A stretch of 64,000 bases of DNA from Pseudomonadota bacterium. Lineage in GTDB: Bacteria > Pseudomonadota > Alphaproteobacteria > Rhizobiales > Rhizobiaceae. The notes beneath the pieces are model-generated. The model ran no database searches, was not told the origin of the DNA, and saw nothing but the letters and a program-made list of their open reading frames with translations. The translations under genes were made by a program, and so were the position numbers. How positions within the stretch are numbered: the first letter of the stretch is position 1; every line of letters starts with the position of its first letter. Below are positions 17,732-26,315 of the stretch, piece after piece. The stretch spans positions 59,313 to 123,312 of the forward strand of contig JAEXYH010000052.1 of the NCBI GenBank assembly GCA_023451735.1, given 5' to 3'.

Positions 17732-17758
17732 CTTTATCCTTGCTAAGCCGGGATAAAG
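17732..17758. repeat. Inverted repeat upstream of fdxA
   Basis: CTTTATCC (17732-17739) and GGATAAAG (17751-17758) are perfect inverted arms separated by 11 bases. No T tract follows, so it is more like an operator or leader hairpin than a terminator. It lies about 130 bases before fdxA. Confidence 0.5.
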
Positions 17759-17890
17759 GCTTTACGTGACGTTCGAAAATGCCGGATAGCCCGCCTCTGT
17801 CGTTCCAGCGGTTGCGTTGCCCCCGTCCGGCCCTCGGGGCCCGACCTTTCCCAATCGTGTCCTGACCAACGCGTTGATGTGGAGTGCTTC

Positions 17891-18229
17891 ATGACTTACG
17901 TCGTGACCGATAACTGTGTCCGCTGCAAATATACCGACTGTGTCGAAGTCTGCCCGGTGGACTGCTTTTATGAAGGCGAGAACTTTCTCGTCATCCATCC
18001 GGACGAATGCATCGATTGTGGCGTATGTGAGCCGGAATGTCCTGCCGAGGCGATCAAGCCCGATACCGAGCCGGGGCTGGACAAGTGGCTGAAGATCAAT
18101 GCCGAGTTCGCCCAGATCTGGCCAAACATCACGATCAAGAAAGATCCGATGGACGGTGCCAAGGAACTTGACGGCGAGGCAGGCAAGTACGAGAAGTATT
18201 TCTCACCGGAACCCGGCGCAGGTGATTGA
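17891..18229 (+). CDS. fdxA: 7Fe ferredoxin FdxA
   Basis: A 112-residue FdI-like electron carrier. The N-terminal cluster region TDNCVRCKYTDCVEVCPVDC supplies cysteines for the [3Fe-4S] cluster, and DECIDCGVCEPECP those for the [4Fe-4S] cluster. The C-terminal extension (about residues 60-112) is typical of the Azotobacter FdI type. ATG 17891 follows GGAG. The partner reductase is not in the window. A terminator hairpin follows. Confidence 0.95.
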   Translation: MTYVVTDNCVRCKYTDCVEVCPVDCFYEGENFLVIHPDECIDCGVCEPECPAEAIKPDTEPGLDKWLKINAEFAQIWPNITIKKDPMDGAKELDGEAGKYEKYFSPEPGAGD

Positions 18230-18250
18230 GCTTGGGCAATTGATCCGGAA

Positions 18251-18280
18251 GCGCCTGCCTTGCTGTCGCAGGCGCCTTTC
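18251..18280 (+). terminator. Terminator hairpin after fdxA
   Basis: GCGCCTGC (18251-18258) pairs with GCAGGCGC (18268-18275), followed by ctttc. The T tract is short, so strength is uncertain. Confidence 0.65.
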
Positions 18281-18285
18281 AAGCG

Positions 18286-18315
18286 TTGATGCTTTCACAG
18301 GCAGGACGCTATAAT
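18286..18315 (+). promoter_or_regulatory. Sigma-70-type promoter candidate for carD
   Basis: TTGATG (18286-18291) and a perfect TATAAT (18310-18315) are 18 bases apart in the fdxA-carD gap. It would give carD an unusually long leader of about 310 bases. The leader (18316-18631) has no ORF I can support; it contains a pyrimidine-rich stretch with GTCT/AGAC-like short inverted segments. Confidence 0.5.
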
Positions 18316-18631
18316 GTTGCTTTGCGGACTCTGTGAAGCAAATTATTGATTTCCGCACTTTTTTGTGGTAGACAAGAGACACTGTTCCACAAGGCGGCAC
18401 TCGCGTGCCCAAAAAACATCACGAAAGCACAGATCAATCACACGCGCTCTCCGAGACATAACGTCGTTTCATGTTGTCGGTCGCAGCTCAGCGATGGGAT
18501 TTGTTTTTTCGCGCGCGTTTTGTCGGACCAGTATGGAGTGACCCGACGGTTTCCCCCGTCTCATCCGGGCCTGACAGACCCGGCTTTCCCCTGACCCGGT
18601 ATGGGTGAGTAGAAGGGAGTTTTTGAAACGA

Positions 18632-19204
18632 ATGACGACTCAGCAGAAGAAGAATTCCCCGGCTCGCCAGGGTTTCAAGACCGGCGAATCAATCGTGTAT
18701 CCCGCTCATGGCGTTGGTACGATCACCGCGATTGAAGAGCAAGAAGTTGCTGGCATGAAGCTCGAGCTTTTTGTAATCGACTTTGAAAAGGACAAGATGC
18801 GCCTGAAGGTTCCGGTTGCAAAGGCCGTTGCCATCGGTATGCGCAAACTCTCGGAAACCGATTTCGTCGAGCGCGCGCTTAAGGTTGTACAGGGCAAGGC
18901 CCGCGTGAAGCGCACAATGTGGTCGCGCCGCGCCCAGGAATATGATGCCAAGATCAATTCCGGTGACCTGATTTCTATCGCTGAAGTGGTCCGCGATCTC
19001 TATCGCGCTGAAAACCAGCCGGAACAGTCCTATTCCGAGCGCCAGCTTTACGAAGCAGCTCTCGATCGGATGGCCCGCGAAATCGCTGCCGTCAACAAGA
19101 TGTCGGATACCGAAGCGGTTCGCCTTGTCGAGGTCAATCTCGCCAAGGGACCCAAGCGCGGCAAGAACCTCGATGAAGACGAGGCTCAGGAAGAAGCTGC
19201 CTAA
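18632..19204 (+). CDS. carD: CarD/CdnL-family RNA polymerase-binding regulator
   Basis: A 190-residue regulator. The N-terminal Tudor-like RNAP-interaction domain (GFKTGESIVYPAHGVGTITA at about residues 13-32) binds the RNAP beta subunit; the helical C-terminal domain (about 80-165, containing MWSRRAQEYDAKI) contacts promoter DNA. An acidic Glu-rich tail ends the protein. CdnL stabilises open complexes at housekeeping and rRNA promoters in alphaproteobacteria. ATG 18632 matches the family start; a TTG at 18623 behind GGGAG is a possible alternative. It has its own terminator before the rpoH2 promoter. Confidence 0.93.
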   Translation: MTTQQKKNSPARQGFKTGESIVYPAHGVGTITAIEEQEVAGMKLELFVIDFEKDKMRLKVPVAKAVAIGMRKLSETDFVERALKVVQGKARVKRTMWSRRAQEYDAKINSGDLISIAEVVRDLYRAENQPEQSYSERQLYEAALDRMAREIAAVNKMSDTEAVRLVEVNLAKGPKRGKNLDEDEAQEEAA

Positions 19205-19224
19205 TCTCCTTGAAATACAGGAAT

Positions 19225-19256
19225 AAAAAGCCCGGCCTTGAGCCGGGTTTTTTATT
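19225..19256 (+). terminator. Rho-independent terminator of carD
   Basis: CCCGGC (19231-19236) pairs with GCCGGG (19242-19247), flanked by a run of A and followed by TTTTTT. It ends directly before the GGAAC of the rpoH2 promoter. Confidence 0.9.
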
Positions 19257-19281
19257 GGAACTTTTGCGCGGCTGTCGCGTT
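19257..19281 (+). promoter_or_regulatory. EcfG (RpoE2)-type promoter of rpoH2
   Basis: GGAAC (19257-19261) and CGTT (19278-19281) are separated by exactly 16 bases. A second, near-match GGAAC-N16-CGTA overlaps downstream (19290-19314). In Sinorhizobium meliloti rpoH2 is known to be under the general-stress sigma RpoE2, so this fits. The leader to ATG 19484 would be about 195 bases. Confidence 0.85.
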
Positions 19282-19483
19282 AACCCGCCGGAACGGCGAA
19301 CTGATTGCTGCGTAACGCTGCCCTCGGTTCCCGTCTGAACCGATTGCGGCCAGGATGTCCCGGGTCGTTTTTAAGAGGGGGCGAGAGCAGCGATCCGAGA
19401 TTACGTTGGTATCCGTAACGGGTGCCCGTTCGTCTGGTTCCTCGTTGTTTATCGTCATATCAGAACCGTTGACGGAGAAGACG

Positions 19484-20350
19484 ATGACAGCCATGTCCGC
19501 AGACCGCACAATGATCAAGATAGCGATGTCAGCTCCCTATCTCGCCCGGGAAGAAGAGCGAGATCTCGCCGTCCGCTGGAAAGACGGCCAGGATCAGAAC
19601 GCACGCAACCAGATCGCACTTGCGCATATGCGTCTCGTCATCGCCATGGCTTCGAAGTTTCGCGGCTTCGGTCTGCCGATGAGCGACCTCGTACAGGAAG
19701 GTTATGTAGGGCTGCTCGAAGCGGCGGCAAGGTTCGAGCCGGCTCGAGACGTTCGTTTTTCAACCTATGCAAGCTGGTGGATCCGCGCTTCCATGCAGGA
19801 TTACATTCTGCGTAACTGGTCGATCGTGCGGGGCGGTACCAGTTCGGCGCAGAAAGCATTGTTCTTCAATCTTCGCCGCCTTCGGGCAAAACTTGCCCGC
19901 GGCGACAGCAATCTTACCGCCCGCGCCATCCACGAGGAAATCGCGGTTGCGCTTGGCGTGAGCGTCAACGACGTGCAGACAATGGATGCGCGCCTCTCCG
20001 CCAATGATGCCTCGCTCCAGGCGCCGACGATTGCGGGCGATTCCGATAGCGGCGAGCGCCTCGATATGCTGGAAAGCAACGAACCACTTCCCGACGAACA
20101 GGTTTCCGGGATGATCGACGGTGAGCGTCGGTTGAAATGGCTGCAGGGTGCGCTGACCAAGCTCAACGACCGCGAAAAGAAGATCATTCGCGCCCGCCGG
20201 CTGACGGATGATGGCGCGACACTCGAAGCGCTCGGTACGGAACTCGGTATTTCCAAGGAGCGCGTGCGCCAGATCGAAAGCCGCGCGATCGAAAAGCTGA
20301 AATCGGCCCTCGTTTCCGCCAACCCGCAGATGGCTGCTGCCGCCTGCTGA
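19484..20350 (+). CDS. rpoH2: RNA polymerase sigma factor RpoH2 (sigma-32 family)
   Basis: A 288-residue sigma-70-family factor. Region 2 contains SDLVQEGYVGLLEAAARF and RFSTYASWWIRASMQDYI, which includes the RpoH-specific tryptophan-rich part and the QDYIL segment. Region 4 ends with GISKERVRQIESRAIEKL, the -35-binding helix. The N-terminal MSADRTMIKIAMSAPYLAREEE matches RpoH2 and not RpoH1. ATG 19484 follows GGAGAAG; ATG 19493 is the alternative. Its EcfG promoter makes it a second-tier regulator in the general stress cascade. Confidence 0.93.
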   Translation: MTAMSADRTMIKIAMSAPYLAREEERDLAVRWKDGQDQNARNQIALAHMRLVIAMASKFRGFGLPMSDLVQEGYVGLLEAAARFEPARDVRFSTYASWWIRASMQDYILRNWSIVRGGTSSAQKALFFNLRRLRAKLARGDSNLTARAIHEEIAVALGVSVNDVQTMDARLSANDASLQAPTIAGDSDSGERLDMLESNEPLPDEQVSGMIDGERRLKWLQGALTKLNDREKKIIRARRLTDDGATLEALGTELGISKERVRQIESRAIEKLKSALVSANPQMAAAAC

Positions 20351-20374
20351 ATTTCGCGCGGGAGGCCTTCCCCG

Positions 20375-21901
20375 TTATTCGGAAATGATCTTCATCTTCT
20401 GGCCGGGCGACACTGTTGCACCGGCCGGTAGCGCATTGATCAGCTTGAACAGATCGAGCTTGCGGTCGGTGCCCATCATGCGTCCGGAAAGCGATGCCAG
20501 AGTGTCGCTCGGTCCAACGGTGACGACACGGACGCGAAGTGGTTTCAGCGACGCGATCTCTTGCGGCGTCATGCGGCGAAAGCTGTTGCGCAGCGTGTCT
20601 GCCGTGGATTGCAGCGTCGTATTGCCTTTCGGCACTGCAGTCAGAAAGCGGAAAATCTGCTCATTAAGCCGGACGACGGTGACGTCGAAGTCCCAGCGTT
20701 CTGCAGAGGCGCGAGCCGTCGCCGCAGGCAGGCCGTTGACCGTCGTCTCCCTCACCGTCTCAGGCTGTAGTCCGGCGACCCAGCCGCTTGTCAGGTAATT
20801 CGTCAGACTGTTGTTGTCGCCAGCCGCGACGCCATCAAATCGGATGGCGCTTTCGCCGGGGCCGGTCGCGAGAACGGCTTCCACCTTGTTGTCGATCCTG
20901 AAATCCGGTGGAACATCGAAGCGGATGCCAAGGCTGCCATGCAGGAAGGTCTGGCCGCGAACGTAACCTTCCTGTGGGCTGTCTCCGTAGAGAAGGCCGT
21001 CGATGCCGGCCAGATAATAGTCACGGCCGCGATCGCCGACGCCTTCCTGGCCGAAGGCGCGCGCGTGGCGACGTGCAAGATCGTTGCGCTGCGCGGAATT
21101 CGGGTGGCTGGAGAGGAAGTCGAGGCTCTGGTCGTTGTCGGGGTCCACAGCCGAATAACGGGCATAGGCAGCCATGGAATCGAGAAACCGAGCGGCTGCG
21201 TAAGGATCGTAACCTGCTTCGCCGAGCATGCGCACGCCGATCACGTCCGCCTGCAGTTCCTGCTGGCGCGAGAAAGCCGCCAAGCGGAGCTTGCCACGGG
21301 CAAGCGCCTGCTTGCCGGCGAGATCGCTCGATAGCACTTCGGCAACGACGCGGCTGGCAATGACCTCAGCCTCTTCCCGCTTCTGGCGTTCGATGCCGTG
21401 ATTGGCGGTCACATGGCCCATTTCGTGCGACAGCACGGCTGCGACTTCCGATGCGTCGTTAGCGAGTGCGAGAAGGCCACGGGTGACGTAAAGATAACCA
21501 CCCGGCAGCGCGAAAGCGTTGATCGCTGGCGAATTCAAGATGGTGATGCGGAAGGACTGGCTCGGGTTCTCGGAGACTGCTGTCAACGCGCCGGTAATGC
21601 GGGCAACAAGGCGTTCGGTCTTGGCATCATGGTATTCGCCGCCATAACTTGCCACGATACGCGGATGTTCGCGGGCGCCCATGGCTGCACGCGGATCGTT
21701 TTTCTGCACCTGATCGACGGTCTGCGGATTTTCCGAAGGCGAGACGTTGGGCGTGTAGGCCTGATCGAAGATCGACTGGCAGCCGTAAAGCATGGAAGTG
21801 GCCAGCAGCAGCATTGCTGCGGAGCGGAATGCGCGGGCGCGCTGCCAAAGGTTCGGCGACCTTGCATGGTCCGTGTTTACCGTCTTCGCCTGCACTACCA
21901 T
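20375..21901 (-). CDS. M48-family zinc metalloprotease lipoprotein (BepA-like)
   Basis: About 508 residues. An N-terminal hydrophobic segment ends in a lipobox-like MLYGC, so it is probably anchored in the periplasm. The zinc site is HEMGH (in LSHEMGHVTANHG), with the third ligand in QQELQADVIG. A long C-terminal region follows and ends in a LysM-like segment (GPSDTLASLSGRM to the C-terminus). BepA-type proteases degrade misassembled outer-membrane proteins. The start is uncertain: ATG 21901 has GGAG directly adjacent, while GTG 21895 has the same GGAG at normal spacing. The frame continues far upstream without conserved sequence. Confidence 0.85.
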   Translation of the reverse strand: MVVQAKTVNTDHARSPNLWQRARAFRSAAMLLLATSMLYGCQSIFDQAYTPNVSPSENPQTVDQVQKNDPRAAMGAREHPRIVASYGGEYHDAKTERLVARITGALTAVSENPSQSFRITILNSPAINAFALPGGYLYVTRGLLALANDASEVAAVLSHEMGHVTANHGIERQKREEAEVIASRVVAEVLSSDLAGKQALARGKLRLAAFSRQQELQADVIGVRMLGEAGYDPYAAARFLDSMAAYARYSAVDPDNDQSLDFLSSHPNSAQRNDLARRHARAFGQEGVGDRGRDYYLAGIDGLLYGDSPQEGYVRGQTFLHGSLGIRFDVPPDFRIDNKVEAVLATGPGESAIRFDGVAAGDNNSLTNYLTSGWVAGLQPETVRETTVNGLPAATARASAERWDFDVTVVRLNEQIFRFLTAVPKGNTTLQSTADTLRNSFRRMTPQEIASLKPLRVRVVTVGPSDTLASLSGRMMGTDRKLDLFKLINALPAGATVSPGQKMKIISE

Positions 21902-22130
21902 CTCCGGAATTACGCTTCGGCATCCTGCCGTCGCGTCTGGCCTCGTCTTCCGCCTGTTGTCGCTTACCGTCTTTCGCGCCAACTGCACAGATATTCCTAA
22001 ATGAATATGTATCGTCCGCTGGGTATGAAAAGAAAATAAACTTGAACGCCGATGCCACCGGGCCACGTCCAAATTGTGGCGAGGATCACGCACGCTTGAT
22101 GACATCCGTTCACACGGTGCCGAAGAAGCC

Positions 22131-22817
22131 TTAAACCGGTGCGGCAAATCGCGAAAGATAGTCGGCCGTCGCTTCACTCGACCCGACTTTTCCGCGTTCG
22201 ACCAATAGAACTCGATCCGCCACGCGGGCGATCTCTTCGCGGTCGTGGGTGATCATGACGACCGTGTTTGCCGTTTCGCGGTGCAGCTCGAACAGAAGAT
22301 CAGACATCTGCTGTCGCAAGTTGGCGTCGAGCGAGGCGAAGGGCTCGTCCAGCAGGAGAACTCGCTTGTTGCGCAGGAGGGCGCGAGCGAAGGCGGCGCG
22401 CTGCTTCTCTCCGCCGGACAGCGAGCCCGGCATACGCCTTCCGAAACCAGCAAGTCCGACACGCGCAAGGGCGTTCTCGGTACGATCCTTGTCTGCCAAG
22501 GACAGCCGCATGCACGGGCTGATGCCAAGCGCGACATTGGTGAAGATGTCGAGATGGGCAAACAGGTTGTGATCCTGAAACACCACCGAAACGGGTCTTT
22601 CCGACGGATGCTTCAATGTGTTTTCAGTTCCGGCGATGACGATGCGGCCTGATTGAGGTTGCTCGAAACCTGCGATGAGATTGAGGAACGTCGATTTTCC
22701 TGCTCCCGAGGGGCCGGCGATCGCGGTAATGGTGCCGGCTTCGATACGACAATCGAAATCGAAATTTGTGGCGCCGAGTTTCAAGGCGACTTTATCGAGG
22801 ACGATGCCGTCAAACAT
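22131..22817 (-). CDS. thiQ: Thiamine ABC transporter ATP-binding protein ThiQ
   Basis: A 228-residue ABC ATPase with Walker A GPSGAGKST (about residues 35-43), signature LSGGEKQRAAFARAL and Walker B VLLLDEPFASLD, and the usual H-loop in VMITHDREE. It is one of three genes thiBPQ importing thiamine or TPP from the periplasm. It overlaps thiP by 8 bases. Expression is expected to fall when TPP binds the riboswitch ahead of thiB. Confidence 0.93.
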   Translation of the reverse strand: MFDGIVLDKVALKLGATNFDFDCRIEAGTITAIAGPSGAGKSTFLNLIAGFEQPQSGRIVIAGTENTLKHPSERPVSVVFQDHNLFAHLDIFTNVALGISPCMRLSLADKDRTENALARVGLAGFGRRMPGSLSGGEKQRAAFARALLRNKRVLLLDEPFASLDANLRQQMSDLLFELHRETANTVVMITHDREEIARVADRVLLVERGKVGSSEATADYLSRFAAPV

Positions 22818-24429
22818 TACTGTTTTCCTTTCGGCCGGCGGTGCCGAGGATCGTCAAAAAGAGGCAGATCACACCGAGGATCAAGGCGAAGCCATCCGCG
22901 TCATTCGTTCTGTAGCTCGACAGGGTGCTATAGACCAGCCAAGGCAGAGTGACGAGCTCGCTTGAGCCGAACAGGGCGACTGCCCCCAGATCGCCGAGCG
23001 AAAGCGCCATGGCGAAGGACAAGGCCGTGAGAATCGGGCGCGTCAGGACGGGAGCGTCAATCATCCGCCACTTGCTGACGCCGCCGACGCCGAGGGCTGC
23101 AGCCAATCTTGCGGTCTGGCGCCGATGATCGTCCAGCGCCGGCTCCAGCACCCTGACAGCAAAGGGCAGTGCCATCAGCGCGTTGATGAACGCCACGAGA
23201 TAGGGAGCAAAATCGCCGACATTTCCGAATTGCCGCAAAACGAGGAACCAGCCGGTGCCGAGAATGATCGGCGGCACGACGAGGACCAACGACGATGTGC
23301 CGGCGAGTGAGGTCGACAGTAATCTTTCAGCAAGATTGGGCTTCCGCCGATCTCGAACCGCTTGCCGGGCGGTGATGATCGCGAGCGAAGCGGTGACGGC
23401 GATCCCTCCGGCCGTCACAGCGATTATGAGGCTCGTCGTTGCGGCTTGGATGAAGCGGGGTCCCGTAATGAGTTTCCAGAGATCGGCACGAAGGCCAGCA
23501 GCCAGCACGGCGAGGAGCGGCGAAGCGACGAAGATCACTGCCATTGCGATGACGAGGCTGTCCCATAGCCGGGATGAAACCGACCGCCCGTCCAGGCGTA
23601 GCACCTTGCGGCCTGCGGCGCTGACAGTATCGGTTGCGGCCGGTAGAAACGCGATGAGGCCTATAACAGTGGCAGTGACGGCCATTTGCAGAAAGGCAAG
23701 CGCGATGGCGCGCGGCGGGTCGAAATCGAAGCGCAGCGCCTGGTATATGGCCACTTCCAGCGTGGTCGCGGCCGGTCCTCCGCCAAGCACCAGGACCAGC
23801 GTGAAGCTGGTAGCGCAGAGCATGAAGATGAGGCCCGCGACGCCGGGCACGACACGCGCGAGCGCCGGCCATTCGACAAAACGAAAAATCGAGACCGGTT
23901 TCATCCCGAGGCTGGCCGACAGAAGCCAGTATTCCGCCGGCAGCCGTTCGAGTACTGCGAGGAGCAAGCGCACGGCGAGTGGGACATTGAAGAATGTATG
24001 GGCAAGCAGGATACCAGAGAGACCGTAGACGCTGACAGGTTGCTCCAGCCCGGCGGAGGTAAGCCAGCCGTTCAGGATGCCCTGCCTGCCCCAGACGCTC
24101 AGCAGGCCAAGCGCTCCGACCAGAGCCGGCAGACCCATGGGTAAAGCCATCAGGCGAAGGATCCATGTCCTGCTTGTAAAATGAGGGCGGCGAGCGAGCG
24201 CAAGCGTGACCGGAATGGCGAAGGCGACGGACAACAATGTCGACAATGCCGCCTGCAGAAGCGTGAAGCGAAGAATGCTCCAAGTATAGGTGGTGAAAAG
24301 CCGGGATGCCGATTGGTCCCCATCCCAGGCCACGAGTGTCACAACCGCAGTGCCGACAAACAGAATGACGGCGATGAGAACGGTTAGGCCGGCACCGATA
24401 CCGCGTCGTCTTTCAGCCGTTGTCAGCAA
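22810..24429 (-). CDS. thiP: Thiamine/TPP ABC transporter permease ThiP
   Basis: A 539-residue inner-membrane permease made of two fused BPD_transp_1 halves with about twelve membrane segments. The EAA-like loop of the first half lies around EYWLLSASLGMKP and that of the second around TARLAAALGVGGVSKWRMID. The fused permease is characteristic of ThiP and iron FbpB-type systems; the riboswitch and the ThiB neighbour decide for thiamine. It begins 27 bases after the thiB stop. Confidence 0.93.
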   Translation of the reverse strand: MLTTAERRRGIGAGLTVLIAVILFVGTAVVTLVAWDGDQSASRLFTTYTWSILRFTLLQAALSTLLSVAFAIPVTLALARRPHFTSRTWILRLMALPMGLPALVGALGLLSVWGRQGILNGWLTSAGLEQPVSVYGLSGILLAHTFFNVPLAVRLLLAVLERLPAEYWLLSASLGMKPVSIFRFVEWPALARVVPGVAGLIFMLCATSFTLVLVLGGGPAATTLEVAIYQALRFDFDPPRAIALAFLQMAVTATVIGLIAFLPAATDTVSAAGRKVLRLDGRSVSSRLWDSLVIAMAVIFVASPLLAVLAAGLRADLWKLITGPRFIQAATTSLIIAVTAGGIAVTASLAIITARQAVRDRRKPNLAERLLSTSLAGTSSLVLVVPPIILGTGWFLVLRQFGNVGDFAPYLVAFINALMALPFAVRVLEPALDDHRRQTARLAAALGVGGVSKWRMIDAPVLTRPILTALSFAMALSLGDLGAVALFGSSELVTLPWLVYSTLSSYRTNDADGFALILGVICLFLTILGTAGRKENSNV

Positions 24430-24456
24430 ATGCGATTTCCCGGGAGTTCCGTCATG

Positions 24457-25467
24457 TCACTTCGTGCTCATGGCGGTCAGCCATTCGTCGATCCAAGTCT
24501 GGCGGTTCTTTGCCACCTCGTCGGAGCCGATCAGCAGTGTCTTTGCCGGCTTCACCAGCTTGCCGAATGCTTCCGGCAAAGGGGTGGAAGTTGCTGCGGC
24601 CGGCATCATCCAGTTGGTAGTCGGAATGATATCTTGTGCTGCCGGAGATACGAGGAAGGTGAGAAAGCTTTTTGCGAGATCCCTGTCTTTGGCGTGTTTC
24701 AGCATGCCGGCGACCTCAATCTGGATGTAATGGCCGTCCGAGAAGCTTGCCGCCTGATAACGTTCGGTCTTTTCCTCGACCATGTGATAGGCGGGCGAGG
24801 TGGTATAGGACAGCACCATCGGCACTTCACCCTTGGTGAACAGGCCATAGGCTTCCGACCAGCCGGGGGTGACGGTGAGAACGCGATGCTTGAGCTTTGC
24901 CCAGGCTTCCGGCGCCTTGTCGCCATAGACGGCTTTTATCCAGAGCAGCAAGCCGAGGCTGGGCGTTGAGGTGCGCGGGTCCTGAATGGCGATCTTTTGC
25001 GATTCATCACCTTCGACAAGTTCCTTAAGGCTTTTTGGCGGGTTCTCGATCGTTTCGGTGTCGTAGATGAAAGCGAAATGGCCGTAGTCATAGGGCAGGA
25101 AGGTATCATCACTGTAATTGCCGGGAACCTTGACGGCGCTCATATCGACGCCGTTCGCCTCGAAAAGGCCGGTTGTCTTGGCTTCGGAGATCAGGCTGGT
25201 ATCAAGGCCGAGCGCGATATCGGCTTGCGATCCCGCACCTTCGAGCTTGAGACGGGTGAGAAGCGCTACGCCATCAGCAACGCCAACGAAATTCACGGTG
25301 CAGGCGCAGGTCTTTTCGAACTCGGCCTTGATCTTCGGGCCGGGACCCCAGTCGGAGGTGAAGCTCTCATAGGTATAGACGGTCAGCGTCTTTTCCTGAG
25401 CCACCACGGTAAAGGGCGCAAAAGCCGCGGCCGTAGCGGCCAGAAGAAATGTCAAAATCCCGCGCAT
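24457..25467 (-). CDS. thiB: Thiamine/TPP-binding periplasmic protein ThiB
   Basis: A 336-residue substrate-binding protein with a clear signal peptide (MRGILTFLLAATAAAFAPFTVVAQ). The mature part begins KTLTVYTYESFTSDWGPG, which matches the ThiB family (YTYDSF-like opening). ATG 25467 follows GAGGAGG; a longer in-frame start would remove the signal peptide from the N-terminus. The ribosome site is part of a hairpin controlled by the TPP riboswitch. It delivers thiamine, TMP or TPP to ThiPQ. Confidence 0.94.
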   Translation of the reverse strand: MRGILTFLLAATAAAFAPFTVVAQEKTLTVYTYESFTSDWGPGPKIKAEFEKTCACTVNFVGVADGVALLTRLKLEGAGSQADIALGLDTSLISEAKTTGLFEANGVDMSAVKVPGNYSDDTFLPYDYGHFAFIYDTETIENPPKSLKELVEGDESQKIAIQDPRTSTPSLGLLLWIKAVYGDKAPEAWAKLKHRVLTVTPGWSEAYGLFTKGEVPMVLSYTTSPAYHMVEEKTERYQAASFSDGHYIQIEVAGMLKHAKDRDLAKSFLTFLVSPAAQDIIPTTNWMMPAAATSTPLPEAFGKLVKPAKTLLIGSDEVAKNRQTWIDEWLTAMSTK

Positions 25468-25507
25468 CAGCGCCTCCTCAAGAAAGTCCATAAGGGAATA
25501 GGCGCTG
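25468..25507 (-). promoter_or_regulatory. Predicted ribosome-site-sequestering hairpin of thiB
   Basis: On the plus strand CAGCGCC (25468-25474) and GGCGCTG (25501-25507) are inverted arms. On the transcript the distal arm covers the last bases of the GAGGAGG ribosome site and the sequence up to the start codon. This suggests translational control by the TPP riboswitch directly upstream. Confidence 0.6.
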
Positions 25508-25517
25508 GTGATGAGCC

Positions 25518-25608
25518 GTCTAATCCCTCCGCCGGTGTTAGCCGGATCAGGTTCCGCGGGTTGACCAATTCAGTCTCTCAGCCCCGCAACCTGCAGGGCA
25601 CCCCGTTA
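25518..25608 (-). ncRNA. TPP riboswitch (THI element) upstream of thiBPQ
   Basis: Reading the minus strand, the conserved THI-box parts appear in order: ACGGGGTGCCC, GGGCTGAGAGA, ACCCGCGGAACCTGATCCGG and CACCGGCGGAGGGATTAG. CTGAGA and the CCTGATC segment contact the pyrimidine and pyrophosphate parts of TPP. It lies about 50 bases before thiB and represses the operon when TPP is plentiful. Confidence 0.95.
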
Positions 25609-25683
25609 GAGCGTGCAAAGATTTAACGGCCTCGACCGATGCTGGCAAGAGGGCAAGGCATGGGAGGCCGGCCCCCTCGCAAA

Positions 25684-25703
25684 CCCTCCCCAAAAGGGGA
25701 GGG
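25684..25703. repeat. GC-rich palindrome, rhizobial-type intergenic repeat
   Basis: CCCTCCCC (25684-25691), AAAA, GGGGAGGG (25696-25703) form a perfect 8-bp stem. Similar ctccccttgtggggag palindromes are frequent between rhizobial genes. It lies between the TPP riboswitch and the VOC gene; no ORF is supported in 25609-25822. Confidence 0.55.
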
Positions 25704-25822
25704 CTTAACCTAGCCTCACTCGCCAAATCTTACCTGTGCCGAGGTCGTAACCGCAGGTTTTCTCCCCTCTTGTCAGGAGATGGCGCGCAAGCCAAAGGAA
25801 ATTCCGTTGTCTGTAAGTCGTC

Positions 25823-26218
25823 TCAGCCGGCAGACATGTCCATATACATGATTTCCCAGACATGGCCGTCGATATCCTGGAAGCTGCAGCCGTACATTGG
25901 GCCCATTTCCATATTCGGTTTCCACTCGGCACCGCCGGCGGCAAGCGCCTTTCCCTTGAATTCATCGACCTCATCGCGGCTCGATGCGGAAAGGCAGTTC
26001 AGCACTTCCTTGGTTTTCTTGGCGTCGGAAATATCGCCATTGATGAACATGCGGAATTTTTCGTGGCTGAGAAGCATCACATAGATCTGCTCGCTGACGA
26101 TCATGCAGCTTGCGGTATCGTCGGAAAAATCGGGGTTCTTGTCGAAACCCAGCGCCGTATAGAACGCCGTTGAAGCCTGAAGATCCGCCACCGGCAGGTT
26201 CACGAAAATCATCCGCAT
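25823..26218 (-). CDS. VOC-family (glyoxalase/bleomycin-resistance fold) protein
   Basis: A 131-residue single-domain protein with the beta-alpha-beta-beta-beta fold seen as MRMIFVNLPVADLQAST and, at the C-terminus, FQDIDGHVWEIMYMD, where the H and E are typical metal ligands. It lacks features of true glyoxalase I, so the substrate is open. ATG 26218 opens directly with the first strand. It is a monocistronic gene on the same strand as the response regulator upstream. Confidence 0.85.
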   Translation of the reverse strand: MRMIFVNLPVADLQASTAFYTALGFDKNPDFSDDTASCMIVSEQIYVMLLSHEKFRMFINGDISDAKKTKEVLNCLSASSRDEVDEFKGKALAAGGAEWKPNMEMGPMYGCSFQDIDGHVWEIMYMDMSAG

Positions 26219-26315
26219 GTCGATAGTCCTCCATCGTTGAAGGGCCCTTGGATTGGTGCCCTTTTCCTCAAGGACGAAAGATGCCTAAACAATCCGACAA
26301 GTCCATGCCGGATTT

